Below, in pieces: positions 1 to 11,568 of a stretch of DNA of 64,000 bases (position 1 is its first letter; each line of letters starts with the position of its first letter). The DNA is from Nansenia antarctica. Taxonomy: Eukaryota > Chordata > Actinopteri > Argentiniformes > Microstomatidae. The translations under genes and the position numbers were made by a program. Location: positions 7,091,303 through 7,155,302 of the forward strand of contig OZ022344.1 of the NCBI GenBank assembly GCA_963989245.1, in the 5' to 3' direction. The notes under the pieces are model-generated. The model searched no databases. It saw only the letters and a program-made list of their open reading frames with translations, and was not told the DNA's origin.

Positions 1-1292
1 TCTGCATCTGGTCACATCTAATGTCTTCCCAGACAATGCATCTAGTCTATTTCATTTCATTGTATATATTCTGCTACTGTAATATTTTCTAGACATTTCA
101 ATATGATTACTGCAAATAGTGAAAATACCACCGCTCATCCGTTATCAGACTTTGCTGAGGTTCTGGAACTGAAGAGTATCAATAGAGTGCAAAATAACAG
201 CATCTGCACACTCAAACACTGTGCAAAAAAACTGTTTATTGCGAGCTTTCTGTCATATATGATAGGAATATGATTACTGCAAAATTGCACCAAATAATTA
301 AGTTTTGAATGTGTTCTTCAGAGTTTTGAACACAGTATGTTATCAATGAAAAAATGTGTTGCAAATACATAGTATTTTGCAAGTGGGGGAGTTTGAATGA
401 GAGAAGTGTTATGGCATTTGGAGAACGTAGTCATTGAATGCATTCTGTATGAAAGCAATGCACAAATCACAGAGAAAGAGTCACAGTTTTGTTCACATGG
501 GTTTCTGCTCTGCTGACTGTATGAAGAGTTGTGAAACTGTGGTTTCAGTATTGAACATGGTGAGTTAGCAATCGTAAAAAAATGTAATATAGTACAGGTA
601 CCATACAACGAAATTTGGGAGGGGGGGCTCCCCTGGTGCTAGGAAAAAAAAAAAAAAAAAAAAGAAGGGAAAAAGAGCTGGTTTACATAAATAAAGGCTA
701 TATACACTATCCACTATACTATACTATACAAATAAAACACTGTGCTGTACTCTATGCTATGCTATAAATATCCTAACATTTCCTATCTCTGAACCTTATG
801 TACCCGAGGGTTGTCATATTGCACATAGTATTATTGCACATTCCTTTAAAGTGTCGCAGTTTGCAGGTTTGAAATGTTCACAGTTGTGTTTCAGTATTTC
901 ACTTGATTACAATCTAGTAGCTGCCATCAAATTGTCTAGATTGTCCAGGGCCTAGAACCTAGTGTGTTTTTATCACCCTCAAAGTGAGAATCCGAGCACT
1001 AAATAAATTATATTATTCATGCATGTTCGAATTCCAAGGGAGAAGATTATCCTAACAAGTGTGACTCATTACCCTGTTACAGTAGAATAGGGTCTCTGTT
1101 TGAGGTCAGTCTCAACAGTTATAATGAAGTATGCTAATGACACATCAAGTGAACAGGAGGGCCATACTGACATAGAGTTCATGCAATCAGGCACAATACA
1201 ACAAGTGCATCCTGACACCCATGCATAGCTCAGACCCGCCCTTTGTCGCTAATTACATGGTAATGAATACTCAACATAGTTGCAAGCCAGGC

Positions 1293-1295
<3 letters not shown>
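1..1295. other. Non-coding, grm4 upstream intron
   Basis: No gene was recognised. The sequence is AT-rich with a poly(A) run near 641-663. Bases about 565-640 (TACCATACAACGAAATTTGG then a G run) resemble, on the minus strand, the family of the LINE fragment at 30560-31350. This stretch presumably lies in an intron of the grm4 gene, whose earlier exons are upstream. Confidence 0.5.

Positions 1296-1385
<90 letters not shown>
1296..1385. repeat. (GA)n microsatellite
   Basis: About 90 bp of uninterrupted GA dinucleotide repeats within intron or intergenic DNA. Confidence 0.98.
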
Positions 1386-1389
<4 letters not shown>

Positions 1390-1639
1390 AAGCCGAGCAG
1401 AGAGAACAGAGCATAATAGACAGCTGCCTTATCAGAGGGCGCTTATTAACCTCCTATAAAGGTGCACTGCTCCAGATGTCACACACAAAGGGCGGAACTG
1501 TCAGGTAGTCTATCTGCGTAGGAACATCACAATCAACTTCCTCCAAAGAACCACATTCCCTGTTACTGTATGCTTGCTTGAGTGAGCTTGTTTACTAATG
1601 TACACTGAAGCAAAGTAATGTAATAATAATATAACAATA

Positions 1640-1792
1640 TTTTAGCCATTTAGCTGACGCTTTTATCCAAAGCGACTTACTGTACATTGCAGTGCGTGCA
1701 TACAGTTTTCAGTATATATGGTCCTAGCGGGAATTGAACCCACAACCTAAGTGTTGTCAGCGCCATGCTCTACCAACTGAGCCACAGAGAAA
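1640..1792 (-). repeat. tRNA-derived SINE (minus strand)
   Basis: Read on the minus strand the right end gives a tRNA-like head, CTGTGGCTCAGTTGGTAGAG, followed by a B-box (GGTTCAATTCCC). The left end has the widespread fish repeat motif TTTTATCCAAAGCGACTTAC. A diverged copy of the same family is at 37245-37390. Confidence 0.7.
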
Positions 1793-2320
1793 GTAAAGTA
1801 GAAACGCTCCTTTGGCATTTGATGCACTTGATGTTGACCTTTTCTTTTTCATTACTAGGGGAGTATTGATCGCTCCTTAATTCACTTATGCAATAACACA
1901 GAACGACTTAATACTAAGCAATTACAGTGCCACTGCACACATCAGAACAACTTAATCTATGCTGTGCTCTGCCTGCGAGGCTCATAATAAGATATATCAA
2001 CATACCGTATGCCGTAGCAGTTGCTCACGTCTGTGTTTTTGTTGAGTCTCTCTCTCTCTTATGCCTAACTGGGGAGCGTTCATGTTTTATTACTCTAAAC
2101 AGAGACTAATCTCCTGAAAGCCACACCACCGTAGGTATAATCGGGGATTTCTAACAGCATGATCAATATTGCACTATTTAGCAAACTGCATAATAAGTAT
2201 ATATCCTAACCTGAATCACTCTCTCTTTTTATTTTTCTCATTTCCCTTCAGTCAAAGGTAATTGATAATCAGCAAAAGGGGGGGAAAAGGCATACATTTT
2301 TACTTAAAATGCCTTATTCT

Positions 2321-2709
2321 AGCCCCGCGGTGGCGCAGCGGTCTAAGCATTAGCCTCTAGTGCAAGCTGCCCACCGGGGACTGGGATCGAATCCCGGTCT
2401 CGCCAGACCCGGATATGGCCGGGGCACACAGGGAGCGGCATATTGAGCGGCCGCTCCCAAGGGGGGTATAGGACTATTTTCCGGACAAGGATCCGTCGCG
2501 CAACACCGCCCCCGTCTAGTGCTGGAGTAACGGTGTCGGGCTCGAGGAGCCAGACAGCTAGTCTGCCTGGCGATCTCCTCTGGGGCTGCCGGCCACGGGG
2601 TCGTGCGGCGGATCCTACGCAATAGGCAGGGGATAATTGGATGCTAGGTTGGGTGCAATTGGATACCAAATTGGGTGAAAAAGGAATAAAATCAGAAAGA
2701 AAAAAAAAA
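2321..2709 (+). mobile_element. tRNA-derived SINE with perfect target duplication
   Basis: The head GCGGTGGCGCAGCGGTCTAAG (A-box region) and GGGATCGAATCCC (B-box) show a tRNA-derived RNA polymerase III promoter. The body is GC-rich and the element ends in an A-rich tail. It is flanked by the 10-bp target duplication GCCTTATTCT at 2311-2320 and 2710-2719. The ORFs that cross it on both strands are by-products of its GC-rich body. The exact SINE family was not identified. Confidence 0.85.
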
Positions 2710-2954
2710 GCCTTATTCTTACGTTTCTCAGCTACAAGTTTCTGGCACTGCCCATAACAAATTAATTATCAGGTAGAAAGTTTGTCTTCAACAAAGGAAA
2801 CGCATGAAACGCGTGTGATTAGCATTACTAAGTGTTATTGTTCCTACACTGAGACAGCTTGTCAATGTGAGCAACCATGGAGAACGAACTCCAACTGTGT
2901 CCAGTAATAGTTGTGCTATAAATGAGTCTTCAAACTTCAAAGTAAAAAATATTG

Positions 2955-3035
2955 AGGGTTCCCCAACTTGAAAATGTATTGCATTTCGTTGTCCTTGGCA
3001 ATGACAATAAAGTTGAATCTAGTCTAATCTAACAC
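2955..3035 (+). mobile_element. LINE 3'-end fragment
   Basis: GCATTTCGTTGTCC followed by GACAATAAAGTTGAATCTAG and TCTAATCTAA is a typical fish non-LTR retrotransposon 3' end with a short repeated tail. It matches the minus-strand end at 30570-30600 (GATTCAACGTTATTGTCATT). Confidence 0.55.
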
Positions 3036-5154
3036 TGTATTATTGCAAAACCTCCTTATACTATGTCTAGGAAAAGTCCTATTTCATCAATATGGAAGAC
3101 ATCTAGGTAATGTCCTATTTCATCAATATACAGTCAAATACATCTAGGTTATGTCCTATTTCATCTATATAGAGGGTGTCTGGATAGAAATAAAGAAAAC
3201 TGTGTTAGTAACGACTTATGCGGCGGTTATGCAGTATTAAACATTAACTTAGAGTGGTGGTTGGGGTTGGGAATAGCTTCAAAGTGGTTAAAGTAAGTGT
3301 AATTTGTCAGGGTAAGGTATTAGCAAACATTAGCAATAACAATTAGCTAACAAAACTTTTTATTGTCCCAAGGCAGATTCAAATCTGCGAAGTTCGGGGA
3401 GCAAGTCTTGGCTATCCTCCTCCGGCACCCCAGCTTCCAACCTACCAAATCATCCTTTATTCTGCATCCTCACTTTGATGATTGGTCATTTGATGATGAT
3501 CTTACAATGTGACGAATAGGATTCTTCCGTTTGTATCAATAGCTATGAGAATTAGGTCTGATGAATGAATATGATGAATAGGAAAAGTGCTTGAACGTCA
3601 GTATTTGCACGTTTAGGTTATGATACAGGTCTGGGAAATGTCCATGTATCCAGGTCACTCCTGTGTGAATGTATATTTAGAAGACTTTGTTGTACTGTAA
3701 TTGTCAATGGCCATTTTTGAGTGATAACTTGATAACATGCACCTTATTTGGAATCGTAGTGTTGAGCTGGATTGGGCTGATTGATTGCTTTAATATTAAA
3801 GGGTCAGTCAGTAACTGAATTACATTGCATAACAGTGTCACACTAATGATACATGGGTACAATTTTCGAACCAAACAAGAGGCACAAGAGGCACAACCGT
3901 TAAGATGGTGCATGCTTTATATTCCTCTTCTGCCTCTGCTGTCTCCAGTGCATTGAGTCGCCAACCTGTAAAAAGGTTACATGCCTTTTTTTTCATGGCC
4001 TTCCATTACTGGAAGACTTCTTAGTAGTAAAACTGACAGTATCGGGGGTTAAACCTAAGATGGCCTTGAAAATCAATGCAACAAACACATTACTGGAAGG
4101 GTGTACTGCTTTGAAGAGGCTTACTGTACATTAGAATTGAAAATCTAAAAGGCTTTTACAAAAACAACAGGAAGTGTTGACATGTTGATCCCTGTATTTT
4201 CCGGGAACTATCTCTGAGCACCTATGCTGACAACAGGAAAGGTGATACCTGGCCACTCCAGATATTGTTGACGAGGTTGATCCAGCACGTATCGATGTAC
4301 GGTGTTCATGTTGCACAATGTGTTCTCCTGTTCTACAAGGCAGGTTCTCCCTGTGCAGCCTGTGGTGCGTAATGTGTGCACCAATCAACATAAAAGCATA
4401 TTTTAGTTTTGTTTACAACATTAGGCAAAATAAGGATTGTTACAAAATATTTGTCTACTTCCCGTGTTCTTTCGAAAAAACATGGATACTTTTCCTCAGC
4501 GTAGAGAACAGTCACGTTCAAAGTCAGGCAGGAACCCGACGCATAAACTCATGGCATTGTAAAGACTGTTAATTGTTGCAACTGTCTGCGTATCAAAGTT
4601 TAATAACAGAGTAGGGAAGCATAAACTGCAAATTCCTTCCTCCCTGCCAAGCAACTAACAAAATTATGTGCCATGACAAACAGCAAAGGGAGGGTAAAGT
4701 ACTGCCTGGAACACAATGGAGCGCCCTTTTCTTGAGTTCGGTGTCACAAAGAGATGAGTGGGAAACGCTGACAGGACAATCAGCCCCAACGTCGTTGGCC
4801 CTTAGCTCTGTTCAACTGGGTGACTAATAACAAGGAATGGTTCAGCGTCCATTTAGAGCGGCGGTTGTAAATTACAGTGTGGTTCTCCAGTGAAGCTCTG
4901 TGTTTTCCAAGTCTCCTTCCAGAATGTACAGGGAAACAAATAGGAAACTAATGTGTAGTTGTTTTTAACTTTCATTGTTGGTTCTTTCTGTGTGCACCGA
5001 GGCAGAGTTGGTGAGGATGTTTAGTGGAACTGTTATGGATTTATTTTGAGTGCCCTGCGTAAGTAATGGGACAGTGAAGCAATTGTTCTTCTTTACCCTC
5101 TACACTTTAAAAGTTTGGATTTTAAATCTTTGATTCTCAGCTTCTTTCGATATG
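3036..5154. other. Non-coding, grm4 intron
   Basis: No gene was recognised. Near 3063-3180 a short unit containing TCCTATTTCATC(A/T)ATAT occurs three times about 50 bp apart. The remaining ORFs are short and do not resemble known proteins. Confidence 0.5.
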
Positions 5155-5503
5155 TGACAGCAGCTGGTGAAAGTCGGGAACAAGTCGGCAACCAATCAAA
5201 ATGTTCAGACTTTTATTCCGAAAAATATAAATAAATGTCCTACGTTGTCGAAAATCAATGACACACTCGCTAGTCAAGCCAAAATATTGCAATGCAATGG
5301 ATTCGGTGAGTAATCCCCACTACTACCGTGTTAACTATAACACTACTTCACATTGTTAGCAGGCTCACAAAACAAGCTGTGTTAGTTGACTAGCCATAGT
5401 CATTGATTTTCAACAACGTTGACATTTATTTACATTTCTCTGAATAAAAGTCTGAACATTTGTCAGTTGCTGACTTCTTCCTGGTTTTCACCAGCTGCTG
5501 TCA
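5155..5503. mobile_element. Hairpin MITE, copy 1
   Basis: The left end TGACAGCAGCTGGTGAAA is repeated in inverted form at the right end, TTTTCACCAGCTGCTGTCA. The imperfect inversion continues for about 120 bp, including GTTCAGACTTTTATT and AAAATCAATGAC. A shorter copy of the same family is at 25563-25806. No transposase ORF is present, so the element is non-autonomous. A target duplication was not found, so the superfamily stays open. Confidence 0.75.
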
Positions 5504-6054
5504 CACATCTGTCAAGCCAATTGTCCCATTACTTTTGGGTATCCTGAAACAAGGGGACTATGCATAAAAAAGTTCTGAACGGTGAAACCATTACCTATAC
5601 AAATGCGAGAGAATCTCGCAAATCAAATAAAAGCGAAGGAATCTCTATTTTAACCTCTTACTAAACTCATACCTCACGCTTTTGGAGTGTGGAGCCAAAA
5701 GAAGAAGGAAAAAAAAGTGCTTCACATTTCCATGACCCATTACTTACGCAGGATAGATTTTTGGGCACTGGATGCATTAAGACAACAAGACCATTTACAC
5801 CTAGAATCCTCCCTCACCAGGCCTGACCCTGAAATAAGACTGACAATTGAACTCTTTATGACAAATCACACTGTGAATTAACACTAGAACAGCCGTGCTT
5901 TTTTCCTACTAAAAGAGCCACCTAGGGGGTCTTTTGAATGTAAATCTGCTATTTACACACAACGACCACTAGCTGGCCACTTGTAAATTAGCCTGCTTCC
6001 TACACAGAAAAACAGAAAAATAGCTTTATATTAGCTTATCCTGATGTGATTTTG

Positions 6055-6125
6055 AAAATCGCCGCCGAACCACCGACCTTGCGATCATCAGATGCCGGCT
6101 CTACTTCCTGAGCCACAGCCGCCCC
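6055..6125 (-). repeat. SINE head fragment inside piggyBac-like element
   Basis: On the minus strand this reads GGGGGGCGGCTGTGGCTCAG and continues to a B-box-like GGTCGGTGGTTCGGC. It belongs to the same SINE family as the copies at 33833-34111 and 34174-34434. Confidence 0.55.
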
Positions 6126-6889
6126 CCTGAAATGAGACTGATAATGTTAATGGATATATAGACAGAAATAGACAGACAGATATAAGCACTCAGACATTCA
6201 TTAAAAAAAAATCTTTGACACGACGCAATGATTCCATTATCGGCCGAAGAGTCATCCGTGCTTCTAAGAACACCTCCTATCCCCCAAAATAACCCTCAAT
6301 GACTATCATCCTTTTTTTAGCCCTGAAAATGTACTCTCCCTTTGCTGTTGCTACACTGTTGGCTAATGGCGTAGATGTGACGTGTTCTTTGTAAGAGGAC
6401 AGAACAGCCTGAGGTGACGTGTGAAGAGCTGCGGTGTCTTACAGCCAGCTAAAGTCTGAACAAGGTTCTACCGGTACTTTGTTTCTCCTTGGGGATGCCT
6501 GATTGACTCTGAGACATGGTTTCGAATTAGCGGTTTGCATGCAGCTCAGGGTGTGACCTCGGGGGTAGACCACGTCGCGTGTAACTTTAGTGTATTCAGA
6601 TACTGTTCACACATTCCTGATAGCATGTTTAGACTGGATGGTAGAATTATAACTGAATATTTATGGCACAGATGTCGAATAATTCTGAGAATAATTCCCA
6701 AGGTGACACAGCATATCGCAACCGTGCAGTAAGGCCCACGCACCACCAACACAAGGTCTTCTATTCATGGAACATATTCATGTATTCACTTTACATTCAA
6801 CCTTTCTGATTCTGTTCAATACAGGATATGTCCTAACCCTATTATTAATTGGTTTTTAATTGGTTCCCTTGTACGGCGCTAGGCTACTG

Positions 6890-7112
6890 CCTTTTTAAAA
6901 TTAGCCTTTTTATTTAGCGCAGGATACTGTTGCTACTGCACAGCACTTTATGTCCAGCACTTTATGTCCCTTATGTCCTGTGTCTTTTATTGTTACTATT
7001 GTCTTTTTCCTTTCTGGAACAGTGTTGAGTGTCTAGTCCCATTTCATTTCACTGCATGTTTTACTCATTTCTGTGCATGTGACAAATAAAGTACCCTTGA
7101 ACCCTTGAACCT
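6890..7112 (+). mobile_element. LINE 3'-end fragment with tandem tail
   Basis: The segment ends in GTGACAAATAAAGTACCC and the short tandem tail CCTTGAACCCTTGAACC, the usual form of a fish non-LTR retrotransposon 3' terminus. It lies inside the piggyBac-like element. Confidence 0.5.
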
Positions 7113-7431
7113 ATACACGGTGCACCCAACTCAAGGACATAGACTACATTTACATTAGGCCTTTGAATTCTCTAGGGGGCATAGGTCATCGATGAAACAG
7201 CTCCATCCTCTCCGTTCATGTACTCATGTTCATGAGCCAGTTGAAACTCAAGGACATACTGTATGAAAAATAATGAATGATAGCTCATATAAAGCTATTT
7301 TGCAGTTGTTTGTGTAGGAAGCAGGCTAATTTACAAGCGGCCAAGTAGTGGTCGTTGTGTCTAAATAGCAGCTTAGCATTGTAAAGAGGGCTGAGGCGGC
7401 TCTTTTAAAGGCAAGGCTGTTCTAGTGTTAA

Positions 7432-8651
7432 ATCAGTTTTCATAAACATATAAAGTATAAGAAGGATAATCATGAATACGCTAGTATAATCATCTGTAAA
7501 TGAAATAATGAAAGAGTTACATGGTTTTTTCTCAGTTTAAAAACTATTCGCCATAGCTTTCAAAGAGCAAATGAATAGTGCTGCAGAATGTATTGTTTGG
7601 ATGAGTATGATGTGTTCCCTTTCAGTCGACTGGGTTTGAACCCTCATTATGGGACACTACGAACCCAATCATGCCCTGGTACAGGCCCGTGACGCCAGGT
7701 CCTCAGCAAAAGTTCACAAGAGAGTGCGTCCCATAGTGAGGGGTTTCTCTCATCTCCTTCAGAGAACGTGGGTAACATTTGTAACCTTCAGTTCTTACAT
7801 AATAGATGTTCTGACCCATCTTCAGACCCAATATTGCTATATCCTAACAATACCACCACAGAATACTAGTTTTCACACTTTCATTAAGTGTAGGCTTTGA
7901 CAGGGACAAAACTAAAGTAAAGCAATAACCTCAGATATAATAGAGATGGACTCTTCTTTCCTACAGTACAATAGCTTCAGGGCACAAAGCCACAGGCCTT
8001 TAAAGCCACAAAACTACAAAAATAGAAAGAGTTGGCGGTAAAATATCCTTAGATTCATCCAACCTTATTGTAAGCCTGGGCCAATGTAGGCCTATTTTCT
8101 GATGCTCTGTCTACTGAATGACTTCTAAAGGTTGCCATTTCTCTCATAGAGAACCTTTCTAATTCAAAAATCGTTTCAATTACTAAAACACCACTTTATC
8201 AAAATGATATACATTTACGACTCCTACAAATTATGTTTTTAGTTTTTTTTTATTCTTGTGAAGTCCACAGTAGAGGCTGCCTGCAGGGCATTATCATACC
8301 TCACCACAGATAACAGCCTAAGTTTCTAACTGAGAATATCGATTGTGTCAATCTTGTCTTTTATCTGGGTCTTAAAAGTCTCAGGCTCAGTTCTGGCACC
8401 ATTTCCTTTCTAAACCCTCATGGATGTATACATTTCCCATGAGAATGTATTCTTTGAATAAGCTAAATATTCACAGACATTGTTATTTCAGATGAGTATA
8501 CAGAGGGAACATAAGTATCTCACCTTATTAAGAATGATTAACATGGTTGGGTAATACTTTAAGTGACGTGTCTCTGTACCTGCTACCTGTTAGTTATCTG
8601 TACGCAGTTTGGGGACTGATCAGGAGGGTCCATGGAGGGATTTGGGTCTTA
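7432..8651. other. Non-coding, grm4 intron
   Basis: No gene or clear repeat boundary was recognised. The 83-codon ORF at 7649-7900 resembles nothing known to me. Confidence 0.45.
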
Positions 8652-8944
8652 AGGCTGATTTAAGCTTCTGCGTCGAATTTACACACGTCTACGCCGTAGC
8701 CTACGTAAGGGGTCTCCAAGTTTATAGTTCTACGTTCTAGTTCTACGTTCTCCGCGGACCGCATCGCGTTGGTCGGTGTACTCATATCGGCATAGAAACA
8801 TATGCTTTTCTTATTCTATCTCGTTAACGGTACATGACTAAGACTCCATTAGAAGTTCAGTGTGTTCAGCATGCTATTCTGGTCATGGAGAATTTTAGTT
8901 TGGAATTCTAACCCATTGTGACGCGGAGATATTCGGCCGTATAT

Positions 8945-9168
8945 CTCGCAGCACCGCTTCCTGGTTGAAACTCCCGTTGACAGCAGGGGGAGAGAAAAGT
9001 TCTACCCGGGAATTCGCTCCTAGCTGTGTCGACCGTGATAGCAGTGTCGTATCGACACCATTTAAATGGTTTTGGATTCCCTGTCCTCTCCCCTATCCGG
9101 ACACGTTTGAATTGTTATCCTAACCTACGGTAAATCACAGTTATTAACCCGCAAAGGGTGCCTCCGGG
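8945..9168 (+). repeat. Internal duplicated unit, copy 1
   Basis: Starts CTCGCAGCACCGCTTCCTGG and ends GGGTGCCTCCGGG. It is about 90 percent identical by eye to 9343-9569. Next to its end is a hairpin, GCAAAGGGTGCC / GGCACCGTCTTTGC (about 9151-9180), which copy 2 has lost. Confidence 0.85.
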
Positions 9169-9342
9169 CACCGTCTTTGCCCGTGAATAACACTGACTAT
9201 GAAGGTGGTAGAAACACAAGACTGCTTTGCTAACTTCACCATCGGTATACGGTCATTTTGAGCCCTGAACCACCGCGCTGACACCCCGAGAAGTTATGCT
9301 TTGAACTGTAAACTCAATGAACCGGGAGTTCACCCGCTGTTG

Positions 9343-9569
9343 CTCGCAGCACCGCTTCCTGGTGGATGAAACCTCCGTTGACAGCGGGGGGAGAGACAAT
9401 TTCTACCCGGGAATTCGCTCCGCGCTGTGTCGACCGTGATAGGAGTGTCGTATCAACACCATTCAAATGGTTTCAGATTCCCTGTCCTCTCCCCTATCCG
9501 GACACGTTTGAATTGTTATCCTAACCCACGGTAAACCACAGTTATTAACCCGCAAAGGGTGCCTCCGGG
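9343..9569 (+). repeat. Internal duplicated unit, copy 2
   Basis: Second copy of the 8945-9168 unit, offset by about 400 bp. It has scattered substitutions and a few small insertions. Confidence 0.85.
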
Positions 9570-10299
9570 TTGTGCCTGACTCTTCCATAGGGCGCTCTAC
9601 TCAAAGCGGCATAATAGCGATTTTTTTTAATGCTTGTTGTAAATAAAAGTTATATGATGCATTGAAATGACTAAGATAATACGATGGTTATCATAATTTT
9701 TCAAATCTTTATTAATAAGTAATTACAGAAAAAGTAAATGACATTTCTGTCATGGCTTCCGCATTTTGGCCGACGAGAGAGTCGGAATCTTGTCGGAATC
9801 ATGTGCTACCAAGCGGACCAATCACAGAGCTTGACGCGTAGTTACATTTTTTGAGAGGAGCGCGTCAACCCTCTCCGTAGGCAACGCAAGGCCACGCGGG
9901 CCAACGCAAGCTTACGCGTAGCCTACGGCGTCGATTTTACGCAGAACTTTAAATCGGCCTTTAGTGTATCTTCAACTTCAGTTGGGGGTGGGTTATGTGT
10001 TTTTTTTTATATAGTCGAGGGTCATGCCATTTGCAATTTATACAATTTCAACATCAACACTACAGAACTCAACACTGTGAATGCTATTCGATTTTATAAT
10101 AAGTCAGCATTAAAATGATGCGTGTTGTATTTCATGGTTCAATGCTTCAGCCTTCAAAGGCTCTTACGTTCACCCACTAACACTCACAGCCCAGATCTGA
10201 GAACTAACTTGCACACCTATGTGTATTTCTTTGAAGTGCCACCAAAGTGAGCCATCACCATATTTCAAAGAGCTCAGGGGAATGCATTGTGCAGTGGTC

Positions 10300-10302
<3 letters not shown>

Positions 10303-10379
<77 letters not shown>

Positions 10380-10391
10380 GGAGAGGGAGGA

Positions 10392-10466
<75 letters not shown>

Positions 10467-10471
10467 GGAGA

Positions 10472-10525
<54 letters not shown>

Positions 10526-10527
10526 GT
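10303..10527. repeat. (GA)n microsatellite, interrupted
   Basis: About 225 bp of GA repeats with some GGA interruptions. The Arg/Glu ORFs across it are by-products. Confidence 0.98.
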
Positions 10528-10570
10528 TACTAACTATCTCTGGCCTTCCCTCTCCTGTCTAACCAAACTA

Positions 10571-10637
10571 ATACAGTACAAGATCATAGGGCATTGGGCA
10601 GACCAACTCCATTTAGATGTAAAGCTATATCTTCCAC
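10571..10637 (+). pseudogene. grm4: Partial duplicate of the grm4 exon 11432-11568
   Basis: Bases 10577-10618 repeat the last 42 bases of the grm4 exon, and the flanking GTAAAGCTAT donor and following CTTCCACT are repeated too. In the receptor frame it reads YKIIGHWADQLHLD, against YKIIGRWTDQLYLN in the true exon. A pyrimidine-rich stretch, a CTAAC branch-point-like motif and CAG stand directly before it. As a stand-alone exon it would be phase 0, while the true exon starts by completing a split codon, so it cannot simply replace it. A decayed exon copy is the likeliest reading. Confidence 0.75.
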
Positions 10638-11431
10638 TGCGGTTCGCCACAATCGTTTCCCAATAATAAATCTCGAAACCGCCACACACCCCCTAATTTG
10701 TAACACATTCAGAAGTTGGAGAGAGGAGTTTGTTGGCTGGCTTGGGACCAGACGAACACAGAGGGTGGGGGTGGGGGAGGGACCTCACTGTGGTAATCAA
10801 GCCCCATGCTGTCATTAGCTCACACTCTGAGAGGGGACTCTGGGACGTGTGACAAGGCGACAAGCAGAATGAAAGAGTGTGAAATTATGAGAATGAGCAC
10901 AGACAGCATCTCTGGTCCTGTCCTTAGGGAAGTCCCTCATGACTGTCAGCCTCCATTTTATTTCACTCATTAACAGTAACCTAGTAAGACACTGCAAGCC
11001 CTAAAGTAATCTCATTCACATTCAGTGCTTGAGTAAGACCAAAAAGAAAGTAAGGCGTAATATTAACAAACTGACAACATTATGAATGGTAAAAGAAACC
11101 AACATACATACTTTTTTTCTGGTCTTATACTGTAGTTGAAAGATATACATATGTAGTCTGCACACATCCAAAACAAAAGCCCAGGTGCTAGTTGAATAGC
11201 TGAAAATGACAATAGCTGAAAAGATTCACACACTGCTGCTCCCAATTCTTTTTTTAATGTGTAGCATTAATGTTTTAAAGTTTAACATTTAATGTGTAGT
11301 TTATTCGGACAGCATTTTTACCCCCGACTAGTGAAGATCTCTCTCAATTATACTATAGTGTAAAACGGTCCACAGAGGATGTGGTGGATGGACTCCATTA
11401 ACTTGTTTTGTTCTCTTTCCCTCTTCTGCAG

Positions 11432-11568
11432 GAATTGCTGGAACTCCAGTGGTGTTCAACGTGAACGGGGATGCTCCTGGTCGCTATGATATCTACCAGT
11501 ACCAGATCAAGAACAACAGTACAGAGTACAAGATCATAGGGCGTTGGACAGACCAACTCTATTTAAAT
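11432..11568 (+). CDS. grm4: grm4 exon: end of ligand-binding domain and linker
   Basis: The acceptor AG is at 11430-11431 after a CT-rich tract and the donor GTAAAG is at 11569. The exon begins with two bases that complete a codon from an upstream exon not in the window. It then reads in frame through NGDAPGRYDIYQYQIKNN and ends after LYLN at a codon boundary. This segment is the conserved last part of the extracellular glutamate-binding lobe before the cysteine-rich domain. The 137-bp length and phase fit the mGluR family exon structure. A partial copy of its 3' end lies about 950 bp upstream (see 10571-10637). Confidence 0.9.

Larger units (their letters stand above)
5882..7427. mobile_element. 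piggyBac-like element flanked by TTAA
   Basis: The left end CACTAGAACAGCC is preceded by TTAA (5878-5881). The right end GGCTGTTCTAGTG is followed by TTAA (7428-7431). The inverted similarity runs about 140 bp inward (5882-6025 against 7295-7427), including GTAAATTAGCCTGCTTCCTA. TTAA target sites are the hallmark of piggyBac. No transposase reading frame is seen. The interior holds a SINE-head fragment (about 6055-6125) and a LINE 3' end (about 6890-7112). Confidence 0.75.
8652..9960. mobile_element. PIF/Harbinger-like DNA element with internal duplication
   Basis: The left end AGGCTGATTTAAGCTTCTGC and the right end GCAGAACTTTAAATCGGCCT are inverted copies, with more inverted similarity inward (CGCCGTAGCCTACG). 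They are flanked by TTA at 8649-8651 and 9961-9963. A 3-bp TWA duplication is characteristic of PIF/Harbinger. No transposase ORF is present. The interior carries two copies of a segment of about 225 bp (8945-9168 and 9343-9569). Confidence 0.8.

Noticed and set aside
2343..2669. Overlapping ORFs of 60-108 codons on both strands
   Set aside because: They fall entirely within a GC-rich SINE with target duplications.
10219..10666. Long Arg/Glu-rich ORFs
   Set aside because: They are translations of the (GA)n repeat in several frames. The same applies to 17777-18370, 38171-38396, 41423-41668 and 49586-49885.
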